Assembly (NCBI GenBank): GCA_045641625.1
Contig: JAZUHH010000002.1
Location: 1-20,509 of the forward strand
Direction of reading: 5' to 3'
Origin: UBA1723 sp045641625
GTDB lineage: Bacteria; Bacteroidota; Bacteroidia; Bacteroidales; Paludibacteraceae
Length of the DNA stretch: 20,509 nucleotides
The translations under genes and the position numbers were made by a program. Under the pieces are notes generated by a model. The model made no database searches, was not told the origin of the DNA, and saw only the letters and a list, made by a program, of their open reading frames with translations. This document shows, piece after piece, positions 8,882 to 15,129 of the stretch; the stretch's first letter is position 1, and every line of letters begins with the position of its first letter.

Positions 8882-9418
8882 ATGAAGAAAATGAAAAGAT
8901 ACATTCTTTCTATTATATTCGCCACTTTCTGCAGTTTGTGCTCTTTCGCTCAGTTCGGCGGTGGAAAGGTAGCAGTTATTGACCTTGAGTATATTCTTAA
9001 GAACATGCCTATGTACGAGTCTGCGAACGAGCAGGTAAAGCAGATTACAAAGAAATGGCAGGCTGAAGTTGAGCAGAAGCATGAGGAGGCTCGTGTGCTT
9101 CAGAAAAACTTCCAGACAGAGGTGGTGTTCCTTTCCGATGATATGAAGAAGGCCAAGGAGAAAGAGATTCTAACCAAGGAGAAGGAAGCCAATGACCTTC
9201 AGCGAAAGTATTTTGGTCCTGACGGCGAGCTGTTCAAGAAGAAGGAAAGCTTGATGAAACCAATCCAGGACGAAATCTATATTGCTGTGAAGGATATAGC
9301 TGACAGCAAGGGATATGGTTTGGTACTTGACAAAGCCTCAACTGCGGGAGTCATATATTATACTTCCAAAATTGACATCAGTGATGACGTGCTTGGAAAG
9401 CTCGGATATGTTAAGTAA
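8882..9418 (+). CDS. OmpH/Skp-family periplasmic chaperone, copy 1
   Basis: 178 residues. A signal peptide (MKKMKRY plus a hydrophobic core ending in SFA) is followed by the OmpH-type start GKVAVIDLEYILKNMP, a long charged helical region (about 50-125) that should form the tentacle coiled coil, and a C-terminal strand-helix part containing ADSKGYGLVLDKAS. Known role of the family: holds unfolded outer-membrane proteins in the periplasm and hands them to BamA. An ATG three codons later (8891) is an equal start candidate. The gene begins 9 bases after bamA, in the same operon. It is the most divergent of the three copies and has a GGG before the first strand. Confidence 0.9.
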   Translation: MKKMKRYILSIIFATFCSLCSFAQFGGGKVAVIDLEYILKNMPMYESANEQVKQITKKWQAEVEQKHEEARVLQKNFQTEVVFLSDDMKKAKEKEILTKEKEANDLQRKYFGPDGELFKKKESLMKPIQDEIYIAVKDIADSKGYGLVLDKASTAGVIYYTSKIDISDDVLGKLGYVK

Positions 9419-9436
9419 TCTTAAAATTTGCTAAAG

Positions 9437-9946
9437 ATGAGGTTATTTCATGGTGTAGTAATACTTTTCTTGCTTATCTTTGCACCGTTGTCAGCCCAGA
9501 ACACTAAATTGAGGCTCGCTCATTACGATGAAGAGCAGGTGTTGAATGCAATGCCAGAGACTGCCGAGGTCGAAAGAGCAATCAAAAGTCTTGGCGACCA
9601 GCATGAGGCTGAGATGACAAGGATGGAAGAGGAGTATTCTAGAATGGCCGGAGAGTATCAGAAGAACTACACTTCTTGGGATGAGACTATACGAAAGACG
9701 CGTATGGAGGAACTTCACACATTGAAGACCAGGATGCAGAACTATTATGATATGGCCGATCAGACGCTAAAGGCAAAACGAGTTGAGCTTTATGCCCCTG
9801 TTTACGAGACTCTGTATAATGCAGTGGCTAAGGTGGCGGAGCAAAACCAGTTTCTCTATGTATGGGATATCAAGCAGATCAAGTATAAGTCAAATGATGC
9901 TGTGGATATTACTCCGATGATAAAGAGAGCGCTTGGTATTAAGTAA
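9437..9946 (+). CDS. OmpH/Skp-family periplasmic chaperone, copy 2
   Basis: 169 residues from the ATG at 9437. An in-frame TTG three codons earlier (9428) is possible but less likely, since the ATG gives a clean signal peptide with Arg2 ahead of the hydrophobic core, cut after LSA. The mature part starts with KLRLAHYDEEQVLNAMPE, then a long Glu/Lys/Arg helix (about 45-125) and the closing segment VAEQNQFLYVWDIK. It resembles copy 3 (shared pattern ETIRK-RxEEL, with V-K-Q/G-FxYVxD at the end) more than copy 1. The region is expected to form a trimeric coiled-coil chaperone like Skp. It starts 18 bases after copy 1. Confidence 0.88.
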   Translation: MRLFHGVVILFLLIFAPLSAQNTKLRLAHYDEEQVLNAMPETAEVERAIKSLGDQHEAEMTRMEEEYSRMAGEYQKNYTSWDETIRKTRMEELHTLKTRMQNYYDMADQTLKAKRVELYAPVYETLYNAVAKVAEQNQFLYVWDIKQIKYKSNDAVDITPMIKRALGIK

Positions 9947-9984
9947 GTATTAAAGTTGTAAACAATAGATTTATAAAAACGATT

Positions 9985-10500
9985 ATGATTAAAAGATTTT
10001 TGATAGCACTACTTTGTGTGCTTCCTTTCGCTTCAAACGCGCAGCAGCAGGTTAAGCTTGGACACATTGATGTTCAGTCTCTTTTCTTCTCTCTTCCTGA
10101 TGTTAAGGATATCGAGACTAAGATGAAGGATATTCAGGCTCAGTACGAGAAGGAGATCAAGGATCAGAACGATGAGTTCACTCGCAAGTTCTCTGACTTC
10201 CAGCAGAACTATGACAAGATGGACGAGACTATCCGTAAGATGCGCCAGGATGAGCTTGAGGCTTTGAAGCAGAAGATCGACATCTTCTATCAGACAGCTC
10301 AGACAAATCTTGCACAGAAGCAGGAGGAGATGCAGGTTCCTGTAAGAAAGAAGATTCTTGACGCAATCGCTGAGGTATCAAAGGAGAATGGCTTCACTTA
10401 TGTTTTCGACACAGCTGCTCTTCTTTACAAGGGCGAGAATGGAACTGACCTAACTGAGTTGGTTCTAAAGAAGCTTGGTGTGAATAGCGTTGCCAAGTAA
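9985..10500 (+). CDS. OmpH/Skp-family periplasmic chaperone, copy 3
   Basis: 171 residues. The signal peptide MIKRFLIALLCVLPFASNA is followed by QQQVKLGHIDVQSLFFSLPD, the canonical OmpH start, then a long charged helix (about 45-125) and the closing FTYVFDTAALLYKG segment. Codon use is more biased than in copy 2 (nearly all AAG, GAG, ATC, TTC), which suggests this is the most highly expressed of the three. It starts 38 bases after copy 2, and a strong terminator follows 24 bases after the stop. The periplasmic chaperone role is known for the family; how labour is divided among the three copies is unknown. Confidence 0.92.
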   Translation: MIKRFLIALLCVLPFASNAQQQVKLGHIDVQSLFFSLPDVKDIETKMKDIQAQYEKEIKDQNDEFTRKFSDFQQNYDKMDETIRKMRQDELEALKQKIDIFYQTAQTNLAQKQEEMQVPVRKKILDAIAEVSKENGFTYVFDTAALLYKGENGTDLTELVLKKLGVNSVAK

Positions 10501-10523
10501 TCAGGAGTAAAAGAATTTAATAC

Positions 10524-10561
10524 AAAGAGCGGACTTCTCCGAGGTTCGCTCTTTCTTTTTT
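10524..10561 (+). terminator. Terminator between ompH copy 3 and murI
   Basis: An 11-bp stem (10524-10534 with 10544-10554, one G-T pair) with a 9-base loop is followed by CTTTTTT. It ends only about 8 bases before the murI start codon, so there is no room for a normal promoter between the two. Confidence 0.9.
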
Positions 10562-10568
10562 AGACATC

Positions 10569-11417
10569 ATGCAGTCCGATTTATTACATAGTTTGTCTTC
10601 GGGCCCTATCGGAGTCTTTGATTCTGGATTCGGTGGGCTGACCATATTGCGAGAGATGCGCAGGCTTCTTCCTCAGTATGACTATATGTTCTTGGGGGAT
10701 AATGCCCGTGCGCCTTATGGCTCGCATTCGTTCGATGTGGTTTATGACTACACGCGCCAATGCGTCGAGTACCTTTTTTCTAATGGTTGCCCGCTTGTGA
10801 TCCTTGCCTGCAATACTGCTTCGGCAAAGGCTTTGCGAACAATCCAGATGAACGACTTGCCTGAGTGGAACAAGGACAAGAGGGTATTGGGAATTATCCG
10901 CCCTACAGCAGAGCATGTCAGTGAATATACTCGAACTGGTCATGTCGGCCTTTTCGCTACAACAGGTACTGTGACAAGCCAGTCCTATCCCATCGAGCTT
11001 TCAAAGATAAATCAGGGTATAGAGGTGAGCAGCGTTGCCTGTCCTATGTGGGTTCCTTTGGTGGAGAACGGAGAGTACGACAACGAAGGAGCAGACTATT
11101 TTGTGAGAAAGAAGGTTGAAGAACTGCTTTCCTTGGATAGCAAGATAGATTCCGTGATTCTGGGCTGTACCCACTATCCAATTTTGCTCGAAAAGATAAG
11201 GAAATATCTGCCTCAGTCCGTGCAGATAATTTCGCAGGGCGAGATTGTTGCACAAAGTCTAAAGGACTATTTGTCCAGACACACTGATCTTGATGCTTTC
11301 CTGACTAGGAGCGGAAGTTGTGAATTCCTTACAACAGAAAGTGAAGAAAAGTTCAAACATGCGGCTCAAGTTTTCCTTAACAATTCGGAAATTTCGGCTA
11401 AAAAGGTCGTGATTTGA
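10569..11417 (+). CDS. murI: Glutamate racemase
   Basis: 282 residues. The enzyme converts L-glutamate to D-glutamate for the peptidoglycan stem peptide, in the cytosol. The N-terminal motif IGVFDSGFGGLT carries the first catalytic acid region, LGDNARAPYG follows, and the two catalytic cysteines are visible as ACNTAS (Cys81) and GCTHYP (Cys200). Length is near the usual 265-285. The ATG at 10569 is the only one before the first motif. It lies about 8 bases after a terminator, so the gene probably depends on read-through from the envelope operon or on a promoter inside ompH copy 3. No cofactor-binding motif is expected, as the family is PLP-independent. Confidence 0.96.
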   Translation: MQSDLLHSLSSGPIGVFDSGFGGLTILREMRRLLPQYDYMFLGDNARAPYGSHSFDVVYDYTRQCVEYLFSNGCPLVILACNTASAKALRTIQMNDLPEWNKDKRVLGIIRPTAEHVSEYTRTGHVGLFATTGTVTSQSYPIELSKINQGIEVSSVACPMWVPLVENGEYDNEGADYFVRKKVEELLSLDSKIDSVILGCTHYPILLEKIRKYLPQSVQIISQGEIVAQSLKDYLSRHTDLDAFLTRSGSCEFLTTESEEKFKHAAQVFLNNSEISAKKVVI

Positions 11418-11540
11418 CAGTTTTCAACAACTTTATCAACAATTTCAAGCCAAATCGCCGAATGTTGATTATATCTGACGAGATTGTTAATAACAATAGC
11501 TTGATATAAGCTGAGGAAACCAATGATTTTACTAATTTTG

Positions 11541-11690
11541 CATTGTCAAACAAAACGAAATGTGTCACTCTGATGAGTGAGAAGATATACACAAATCGAA
11601 AAATGTGATACACAAAATTGTTTTGTAAGTCATTGGAAAATAAGTTCTTTGTTTTGAGAAGAGTCACAAGTGATTGCGACTCTTTTTTCT
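11541..11690 (+). ncRNA. Possible small RNA upstream of ychF
   Basis: A match to the TAnnTTTG -7 box (TAATTTTG, 11533-11540) is followed by nested pairings and then a terminator. 11546-11555 can pair with 11648-11657 (one bulge), 11561-11568 with 11605-11614 (two-base bulge), and 11565-11570 with 11575-11580 as a local hairpin with a TGAT loop; the last two exclude each other in part. No good -33 element is present and the region is AT-rich, so chance pairing is possible. It could equally be the 3' untranslated end of murI. Confidence 0.25.
11659..11690 (+). terminator. Terminator upstream of ychF
   Basis: AAGAGTC (11659-11665) pairs with GACTCTT (11678-11684); after one A-C mismatch, CAA and TTG extend the stem. 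TTTTTTCTTT follows. It probably ends the murI message or the possible small RNA. Confidence 0.75.
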
Positions 11691-11708
11691 TTATATAAAC
11701 TTTTTTAC

Positions 11709-11716
11709 TATCTTTG
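11709..11716 (+). promoter_or_regulatory. -7 box of the ychF promoter
   Basis: TATCTTTG matches TAnnTTTG and lies 40 bases before the ATG. At the expected -33 position only a T-rich tract of the upstream terminator is seen, so the -33 element is poor. Confidence 0.5.
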
Positions 11717-11756
11717 CACTCAATTTCATAATCAGCTAATAAAGAAACTAGATAAT

Positions 11757-12857
11757 ATGGCACTTCAATGTGGTATTGTAGGTTTGCCTAATGTGGGTAA
11801 ATCGACTCTTTTCAACTGCTTGTCAAATGCTAAGGCACAGGCAGCAAACTTCCCTTTCTGTACAATCGAGCCTAACGTGGGTGTGATTACTGTTCCGGAT
11901 GACAGACTTGTCACTCTCGAGAATCTTGTTCACCCTCAGCGCGTCGTTCCTACAACAGTAGAGATCGTAGATATCGCAGGTCTTGTCAAGGGTGCGAGCA
12001 AGGGAGAGGGACTTGGAAACAAGTTCTTGGCAAACATTCGCGAGACAGACGCTATCCTTCACGTTCTTCGCTGCTTCGACAATGACAATGTAACTCACGT
12101 TGACGGAAGCGTGGACCCTGTTCGTGACAAGGAAATCATTGATACTGAGCTTCAGCTTAAGGACCTTGAGACTGTAGAGAGCAGACTTCAGAAACTTATG
12201 AAGCAGGCTACTACAGGAGGAGACAAATCGGCTCGCGCCGTGTGCGATGTTCTTGAGAAGTATCGTGCTGTACTTCTAGAGGGTAAGTCGGCTCGTTCGG
12301 TTGAACTTTCAAAGGAGGAGAAACTTTTGGTCAAGGATCTTTACCTGCTTACAACAAAGCCTGTCATGTATGTTTGCAATGTTGACGAGGCAAGCGCTGT
12401 AACAGGAAACAAATATACTGAGGCTGTCAAGGAGGCTATAAAGGGCGAGAATGCCGAGATGCTTATCGTTGCCGCAGCTACAGAGGCTGACATCAACGAG
12501 CTTGAGACTTTCGAGGAGCGTCAGGAGTTCCTAGAGGCTGCCGGCTTGAAGGAGTCGGGTGTGGTTCGTTTGATCAAGGCTGCATACAAGCTTCTTGACC
12601 TTCAGACTTACTTCACTGCCGGAGTTCAGGAGGTTCGTGCATGGACATTCATGCGTGGTTCGAAGGCTCCTCAGTGTGCCGGAATTATCCACTCTGACTT
12701 CGAGAAGGGATTCATCCGTGCCGAGGTCATCAAGTATGACGATTTCGTTGCTCTTGGTAGCGAGGCTGCTTGTCGCGATGCCGGAAAGATTTCTATCGAG
12801 GGTAAGGACTATGTCTGCCAGGATGGTGATTTGATGCACTTCAGATTCAACGTGTAA
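11757..12857 (+). CDS. ychF: Ribosome-associated Obg-family ATPase YchF/OLA1
   Basis: 366 residues, the standard length, from the ATG at 11757. The frame is open 29 codons further upstream, but that part overlaps the terminator and -7 box and has no family match. The P-loop is GLPNVGKS (9-16), followed by NFPFCTIEPNVG (switch I region), VDIAGLVKGASKGEGLGN (switch II), and VMYVCNVDE in the place of the G4 motif; the loose NxxE-type G4 explains why YchF prefers ATP to GTP. The central part is helical, and the C-terminal TGS domain begins around FTAGVQEVRAW and ends CQDGDLMHFRFNV. Known role: translation-associated and stress-linked ATPase that binds ribosomes. The gene stands alone between two terminators. 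Confidence 0.96.
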   Translation: MALQCGIVGLPNVGKSTLFNCLSNAKAQAANFPFCTIEPNVGVITVPDDRLVTLENLVHPQRVVPTTVEIVDIAGLVKGASKGEGLGNKFLANIRETDAILHVLRCFDNDNVTHVDGSVDPVRDKEIIDTELQLKDLETVESRLQKLMKQATTGGDKSARAVCDVLEKYRAVLLEGKSARSVELSKEEKLLVKDLYLLTTKPVMYVCNVDEASAVTGNKYTEAVKEAIKGENAEMLIVAAATEADINELETFEERQEFLEAAGLKESGVVRLIKAAYKLLDLQTYFTAGVQEVRAWTFMRGSKAPQCAGIIHSDFEKGFIRAEVIKYDDFVALGSEAACRDAGKISIEGKDYVCQDGDLMHFRFNV

Positions 12858-12883
12858 TCTTACTTATATCAAACAAATAAATT

Positions 12884-12919
12884 GAAGGTCGTGGGAGTTT
12901 CTCACGACCTTCTTTTGTT
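12884..12919 (+). terminator. Terminator after ychF
   Basis: A 12-bp stem (12884-12895 with 12901-12912, one G-T pair) encloses a 5-base loop and is followed by TTTTGTTT. It lies 26 bases after the ychF stop. Confidence 0.92.
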
Positions 12920-12927
12920 TGGTGTCC

Positions 12928-13092
12928 CCGAAAAATCTTGCTTTTTTAATCGTAGATGGTTGACAACCGAAAATCCATTTGTAGATTCGTATGCCATAGC
13001 CTTGACAGTAAAAAATCAACTTGTAGATTCGTATGTCATATTCCAGTAAGTCGAAAACCAATTTGCCAATTCGTATGTCATAGTCTTGTTAG
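12928..13092 (+). repeat. 42-bp intergenic tandem repeat, three copies plus a decayed one
   Basis: Copies lie at 12967-13008, 13009-13050 and 13051-13092, each exactly 42 bp. All share a core like TTGTAGATTCGTATGTCATA (12979-12998, 13021-13040, 13063-13082), preceded by an A-rich AAAATC/AAAACC block. A decayed 39-bp copy at 12928-12966 keeps CCGAAAA, TCGTA and TTGACAA. Copies differ from one another at about a quarter or more of positions, so the array is old. There are no spacers and no dyad symmetry, which argues against CRISPR and REP-type elements. Function unknown. Confidence 0.85.
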
Positions 13093-13135
13093 CTGAAATA
13101 CAAGGTTCTAAATGAGTTGCACGGAAAATCGCCTC

Positions 13136-13160
13136 CAACAACCTTTAGGGTGTTGTTTTT
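13136..13160 (+). terminator. Possible terminator downstream of the repeat array
   Basis: CAACAACC (13136-13143) pairs with GGGTGTTG (13148-13155) with one A-G mismatch and a TTTA loop; five T follow. It is weaker than the others and no gene lies directly upstream. Confidence 0.4.
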
Positions 13161-13303
13161 AATTTTAATAAATATGTTTTTTCATAATGATTTTATAGTT
13201 AGAAATGTCTAAAGTTTATAAATAAAATTCGACAAAAAAACAAAATCAATGGATAATATTGCATTATTTATCTATTAAAATAGTTTTTTTACTTGAAATG
13301 TTG

Positions 13304-13311
13304 TATCTTTG
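13304..13311 (+). promoter_or_regulatory. -7 box before the glycosylase-like gene
   Basis: TATCTTTG matches TAnnTTTG, 59 bases before the ATG at 13371. No clear TTTG is present at -33; a T-run (13284-13290) lies near that place. Confidence 0.5.
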
Positions 13312-13370
13312 CCATTGAATATAAGAGTTAACAAGATAAAGAAGAGTGTTTAATAATTTAATAGTGTGTT

Positions 13371-14099
13371 ATGATAAAATTGCCGAATCAAGAAGAGAGA
13401 GTTTTAATAGAAGATGCCATCAAAGAATTGGCTGACTATTGTGAAACTAAAGTGCCTCCAATGCAAGGATTACCTGAATTTTGGGGACGTATTATGATGT
13501 CGCATGTTCTTATTAATCCCGACCTTATGATGGTAGGTATTAATCCAGGAAAGGATTCCGATTATGCTCCATACTGGGAGTCAAAACTCGGGAAAGAAGA
13601 AGGAGACAAAGTAAGAAAGGAACGAATTTCTCCTTATCGTGCAACATGGTTTACTAATGATGTGTTTAGGTTTAAGAAGGGAACTCGAAATGGTTTCGTT
13701 TACAATACTGTGCGCAAATGCTTTACTCCCGAAAGATGGGATATGATTGCAAATCAAGAAGAAATGCCAAATATATTTTGGACGAATGTATATCCTATTG
13801 CTACGCGTACAGAGAAGGATTTGAATGCATTGCTTGCTAAGGATCCTTATTTGCATAATCTTTGTTTGTCAACATTCAAGAAAATCATTTCGATTGTGAA
13901 ACCTAAAGTTATCTTGACTTGTGGAAGAAGGGTTTGTAATGATCTTGGTGTGCAGAACTATAAGGAGTTATCTGCAACAGCTTGGTCTGGAGAGTATGAA
14001 GGTGCAGTTGTAATTGGATATTCCCGAAGATTAAGTCAATTTCACAATTCAGCTGATGTTCCTTTGCTTGTTAATGAGACAGAGAAAGCATTTGTATAA
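13371..14099 (+). CDS. Uncharacterised protein, probable uracil-DNA glycosylase fold
   Basis: 242 residues, no signal peptide or membrane segment, so cytosolic. I do not recognise a named family with certainty. Segments in the right order and spacing for the uracil-DNA glycosylase superfamily are MMVGINPGKD (53-62; GINPG is the motif 1 form of the Mug/TDG branch, with its catalytic Asn), FWTNVYPIATR (136-146, like the tNvxPxxxR strand), IVKPKVILTCGRRVCNDLG (175-193, like the PkvivaLGrxA strand) and YSRRLSQFHNSAD (217-229) where motif 2 should lie, although no clear HPS or NPSG is present. It may excise damaged bases or may only share the fold. AT-rich codons differ from ychF and metG, and a 17-bp perfect hairpin follows, which suggests an acquired gene. 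Confidence 0.75.
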   Translation: MIKLPNQEERVLIEDAIKELADYCETKVPPMQGLPEFWGRIMMSHVLINPDLMMVGINPGKDSDYAPYWESKLGKEEGDKVRKERISPYRATWFTNDVFRFKKGTRNGFVYNTVRKCFTPERWDMIANQEEMPNIFWTNVYPIATRTEKDLNALLAKDPYLHNLCLSTFKKIISIVKPKVILTCGRRVCNDLGVQNYKELSATAWSGEYEGAVVIGYSRRLSQFHNSADVPLLVNETEKAFV

Positions 14100-14154
14100 T
14101 GAGGATTCCGAAACGCGATAAATGCTTCGTTGACCATTTGCTTTGAAGATAACC

Positions 14155-14204
14155 ATAACAAATCACTATTCGTCAGTTTAAGAATAGTGATTTGTTATCT
14201 TTTG
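14155..14204 (+). terminator. Long perfect hairpin terminator
   Basis: A perfect 17-bp inverted repeat (14155-14171 with 14182-14198) encloses a 10-base loop, followed by CTTTTG. It lies 55 bases after the glycosylase-like gene and 40 bases before the next ATG. The stem is AT-rich, and the T-run is short. Confidence 0.75.
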
Positions 14205-14244
14205 TAGGATAAATCTGTTTCCCAATGATAATTGAACCAAACCA

Positions 14245-14982
14245 ATGAAATACAAGTACAGACCTAAAACAAAAAAACAATTGATTAAGGCTATCAATGC
14301 TGAAATCGAGAGACAAGGCTATCAGGCAGACCTTAATTGTATTGACACATCTGCAATTACAAATATGAATTCGTTGTTTGCAGGAGATTATTATGATGAA
14401 TTCATTCGTTGTACGAACGAGTTTAACGGAGATATTTCGCAATGGAATGTGTCCAATGTGACAGACATGGGAGGAATGTTCCATGAAAGTGCCTTTAATG
14501 GAGATATCTCAAAATGGAATGTCTCAAATGTGACGAATATGTGTTCGATGTTTGCCAGCTGTTATAATGTAGATGAGCATAAAAATCCATTCAATGGAGA
14601 TATAAGTAATTGGAATGTCGGCAAAGTTACTGCTATGGACAGTATGTTTGCAAGAAGCTCCTTTAATGGGGATTTGTCGCGTTGGAATGTTAGCAATGTG
14701 ACTGATATGTGTGAAATGTTTAGAGAAAGCCTGTTTGACGGAGATATTTCGAATTGGGATGTTTCTAGTGTGACAGAAATGGGTGGAATGTTTAGAGAAA
14801 GCTCGTTTAACGGAGATGTTTCGCGTTGGAATGTCAGCAATGTGACAGATATGTTTGAAATGTTTAGTGGAAGCAGTTTCAACGGGGATGTCTCTAAATG
14901 GAAGGTAGGTAAAGGAACTGTAACGGCAGATATGTTTTTACAAAGCAATTGCCCGATACCAGATTGGTATAAAGATAGATAA
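14245..14982 (+). CDS. DUF285 (BspA-like) repeat protein
   Basis: 245 residues. The N-terminal 59 residues form a charged leader (YRPKTKKQLIKAINAEIERQ) leading into DTSAITNMNSLF. Residues 60-235 are seven tandem repeats with the pattern FNGDIS-x-WNVSNVT-xM-xxMF-xxS; all are 24 residues except the second, which carries an 8-residue insert (NVDEHKNP). The last repeat is degenerate (WKVGKGTVTADMF). This is the DUF285 repeat, known from surface proteins of mycoplasmas, lactobacilli and Bacteroidetes and often named a BspA-family leucine-rich-repeat protein. No signal peptide, lipobox, anchor or sorting signal is visible, so export is not supported. Function is unknown; a binding role is plausible for a repeat solenoid. 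It stands between two strong terminators. Confidence 0.87.
   Translation: MKYKYRPKTKKQLIKAINAEIERQGYQADLNCIDTSAITNMNSLFAGDYYDEFIRCTNEFNGDISQWNVSNVTDMGGMFHESAFNGDISKWNVSNVTNMCSMFASCYNVDEHKNPFNGDISNWNVGKVTAMDSMFARSSFNGDLSRWNVSNVTDMCEMFRESLFDGDISNWDVSSVTEMGGMFRESSFNGDVSRWNVSNVTDMFEMFSGSSFNGDVSKWKVGKGTVTADMFLQSNCPIPDWYKDR
14422..14949 (+). repeat. Seven DUF285 repeats within the coding sequence
   Basis: Units are 72 bp, the second 96 bp. Each encodes a version of FNGDIS-WNVSNVT-M-MF. Base-level divergence between units is moderate and synonymous in part, so recent slippage is unlikely. Confidence 0.9.
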
Positions 14983-15005
14983 AGTTGGTTCATATAGACC
15001 ATGTT

Positions 15006-15039
15006 AAAGGTTAGTTCACCCGAACTAACCTTTTGTTTT
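15006..15039 (+). terminator. Terminator after the DUF285 gene
   Basis: A perfect 12-bp stem (15006-15017 with 15022-15033) with an ACCC loop is followed by a T-rich run (TTTTGTTTT). Confidence 0.92.
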
Positions 15040-15070
15040 CATATAAAAATTTCAAGTCTGTTGTTTTGTT

Positions 15071-15101
15071 TTCGTTATCTGCAAAAAATATCGTAACTTT
15101 G
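15071..15101 (+). promoter_or_regulatory. Promoter of the LD-carboxypeptidase operon
   Basis: The -7 box TAACTTTG (15094-15101) matches TAnnTTTG. TTCG at 15071-15074 stands 19 bases upstream, one base off the TTTG -33 consensus. The gene starts 29 bases downstream. Confidence 0.6.
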
Positions 15102-15129
15102 CACATAAATCTATATTATAGGATAGTTT

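Larger units (their letters stand above)
11418..11756 (+). other. Intergenic stretch of 339 bp between murI and ychF
   Basis: No protein-coding frame looks real here. From left to right it holds two tandem 9-mers like weak DnaA boxes (TTTTCAACA at 11421, TTATCAACA at 11433), a TAATTTTG box (11533-11540), a structured region (11546-11657), a terminator-like hairpin (11659-11689) and the -7 box of ychF (11709-11716). Confidence 0.6.
12858..13370 (+). other. Intergenic stretch of 513 bp with a repeat array
   Basis: No convincing gene. The order is the ychF terminator (12884-12919), a 42-bp tandem repeat (12928-13092), a weaker hairpin with a T-run (13136-13160), about 140 bp of very AT-rich sequence, and the -7 box of the next gene (13304-13311). 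A minus-strand frame through the repeats exists only because the repeat length is a multiple of three. Confidence 0.7.

Noticed and set aside
9428..9436. TTG start for ompH copy 2
   Set aside because: The ATG three codons later gives a normal signal peptide and is the more usual start.
11421..11441. Two tandem 9-mers resembling DnaA boxes (TTTTCAACA, TTATCAACA)
   Set aside because: Each differs from the consensus TTATCCACA, only two are present, and no dnaA, dnaN or AT-rich unwinding element with phased boxes is near.
11569..11604. Hammerhead-ribozyme-like core (CTGATGA followed by GAAA) upstream of ychF
   Set aside because: No stem II can form between the two motifs: after one G-C pair the next positions are T-T and G-A mismatches. 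The flanking strands pair with each other, which a hammerhead does not allow, and no cleavage-site strand is present.
11670..11756. N-terminal extension of ychF by 29 codons
   Set aside because: It would overlap the terminator and the -7 box, and YchF proteins start at the MxxxCGIVGLPNVGKS block.
12864..13061. Minus-strand small protein across the 42-bp repeats
   Set aside because: It needs a TTG start, has no family match, and the frame is open only because the repeat is 14 codons long; it also crosses the ychF terminator.
12928..13092. CRISPR array
   Set aside because: The 42-bp units are directly adjacent with no spacers, and no cas genes are present.
14562..15002. Minus-strand frame of 146 residues over the DUF285 gene
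   Set aside because: It mirrors the in-frame repeat structure of the + strand gene and runs through its terminator region without a start context.
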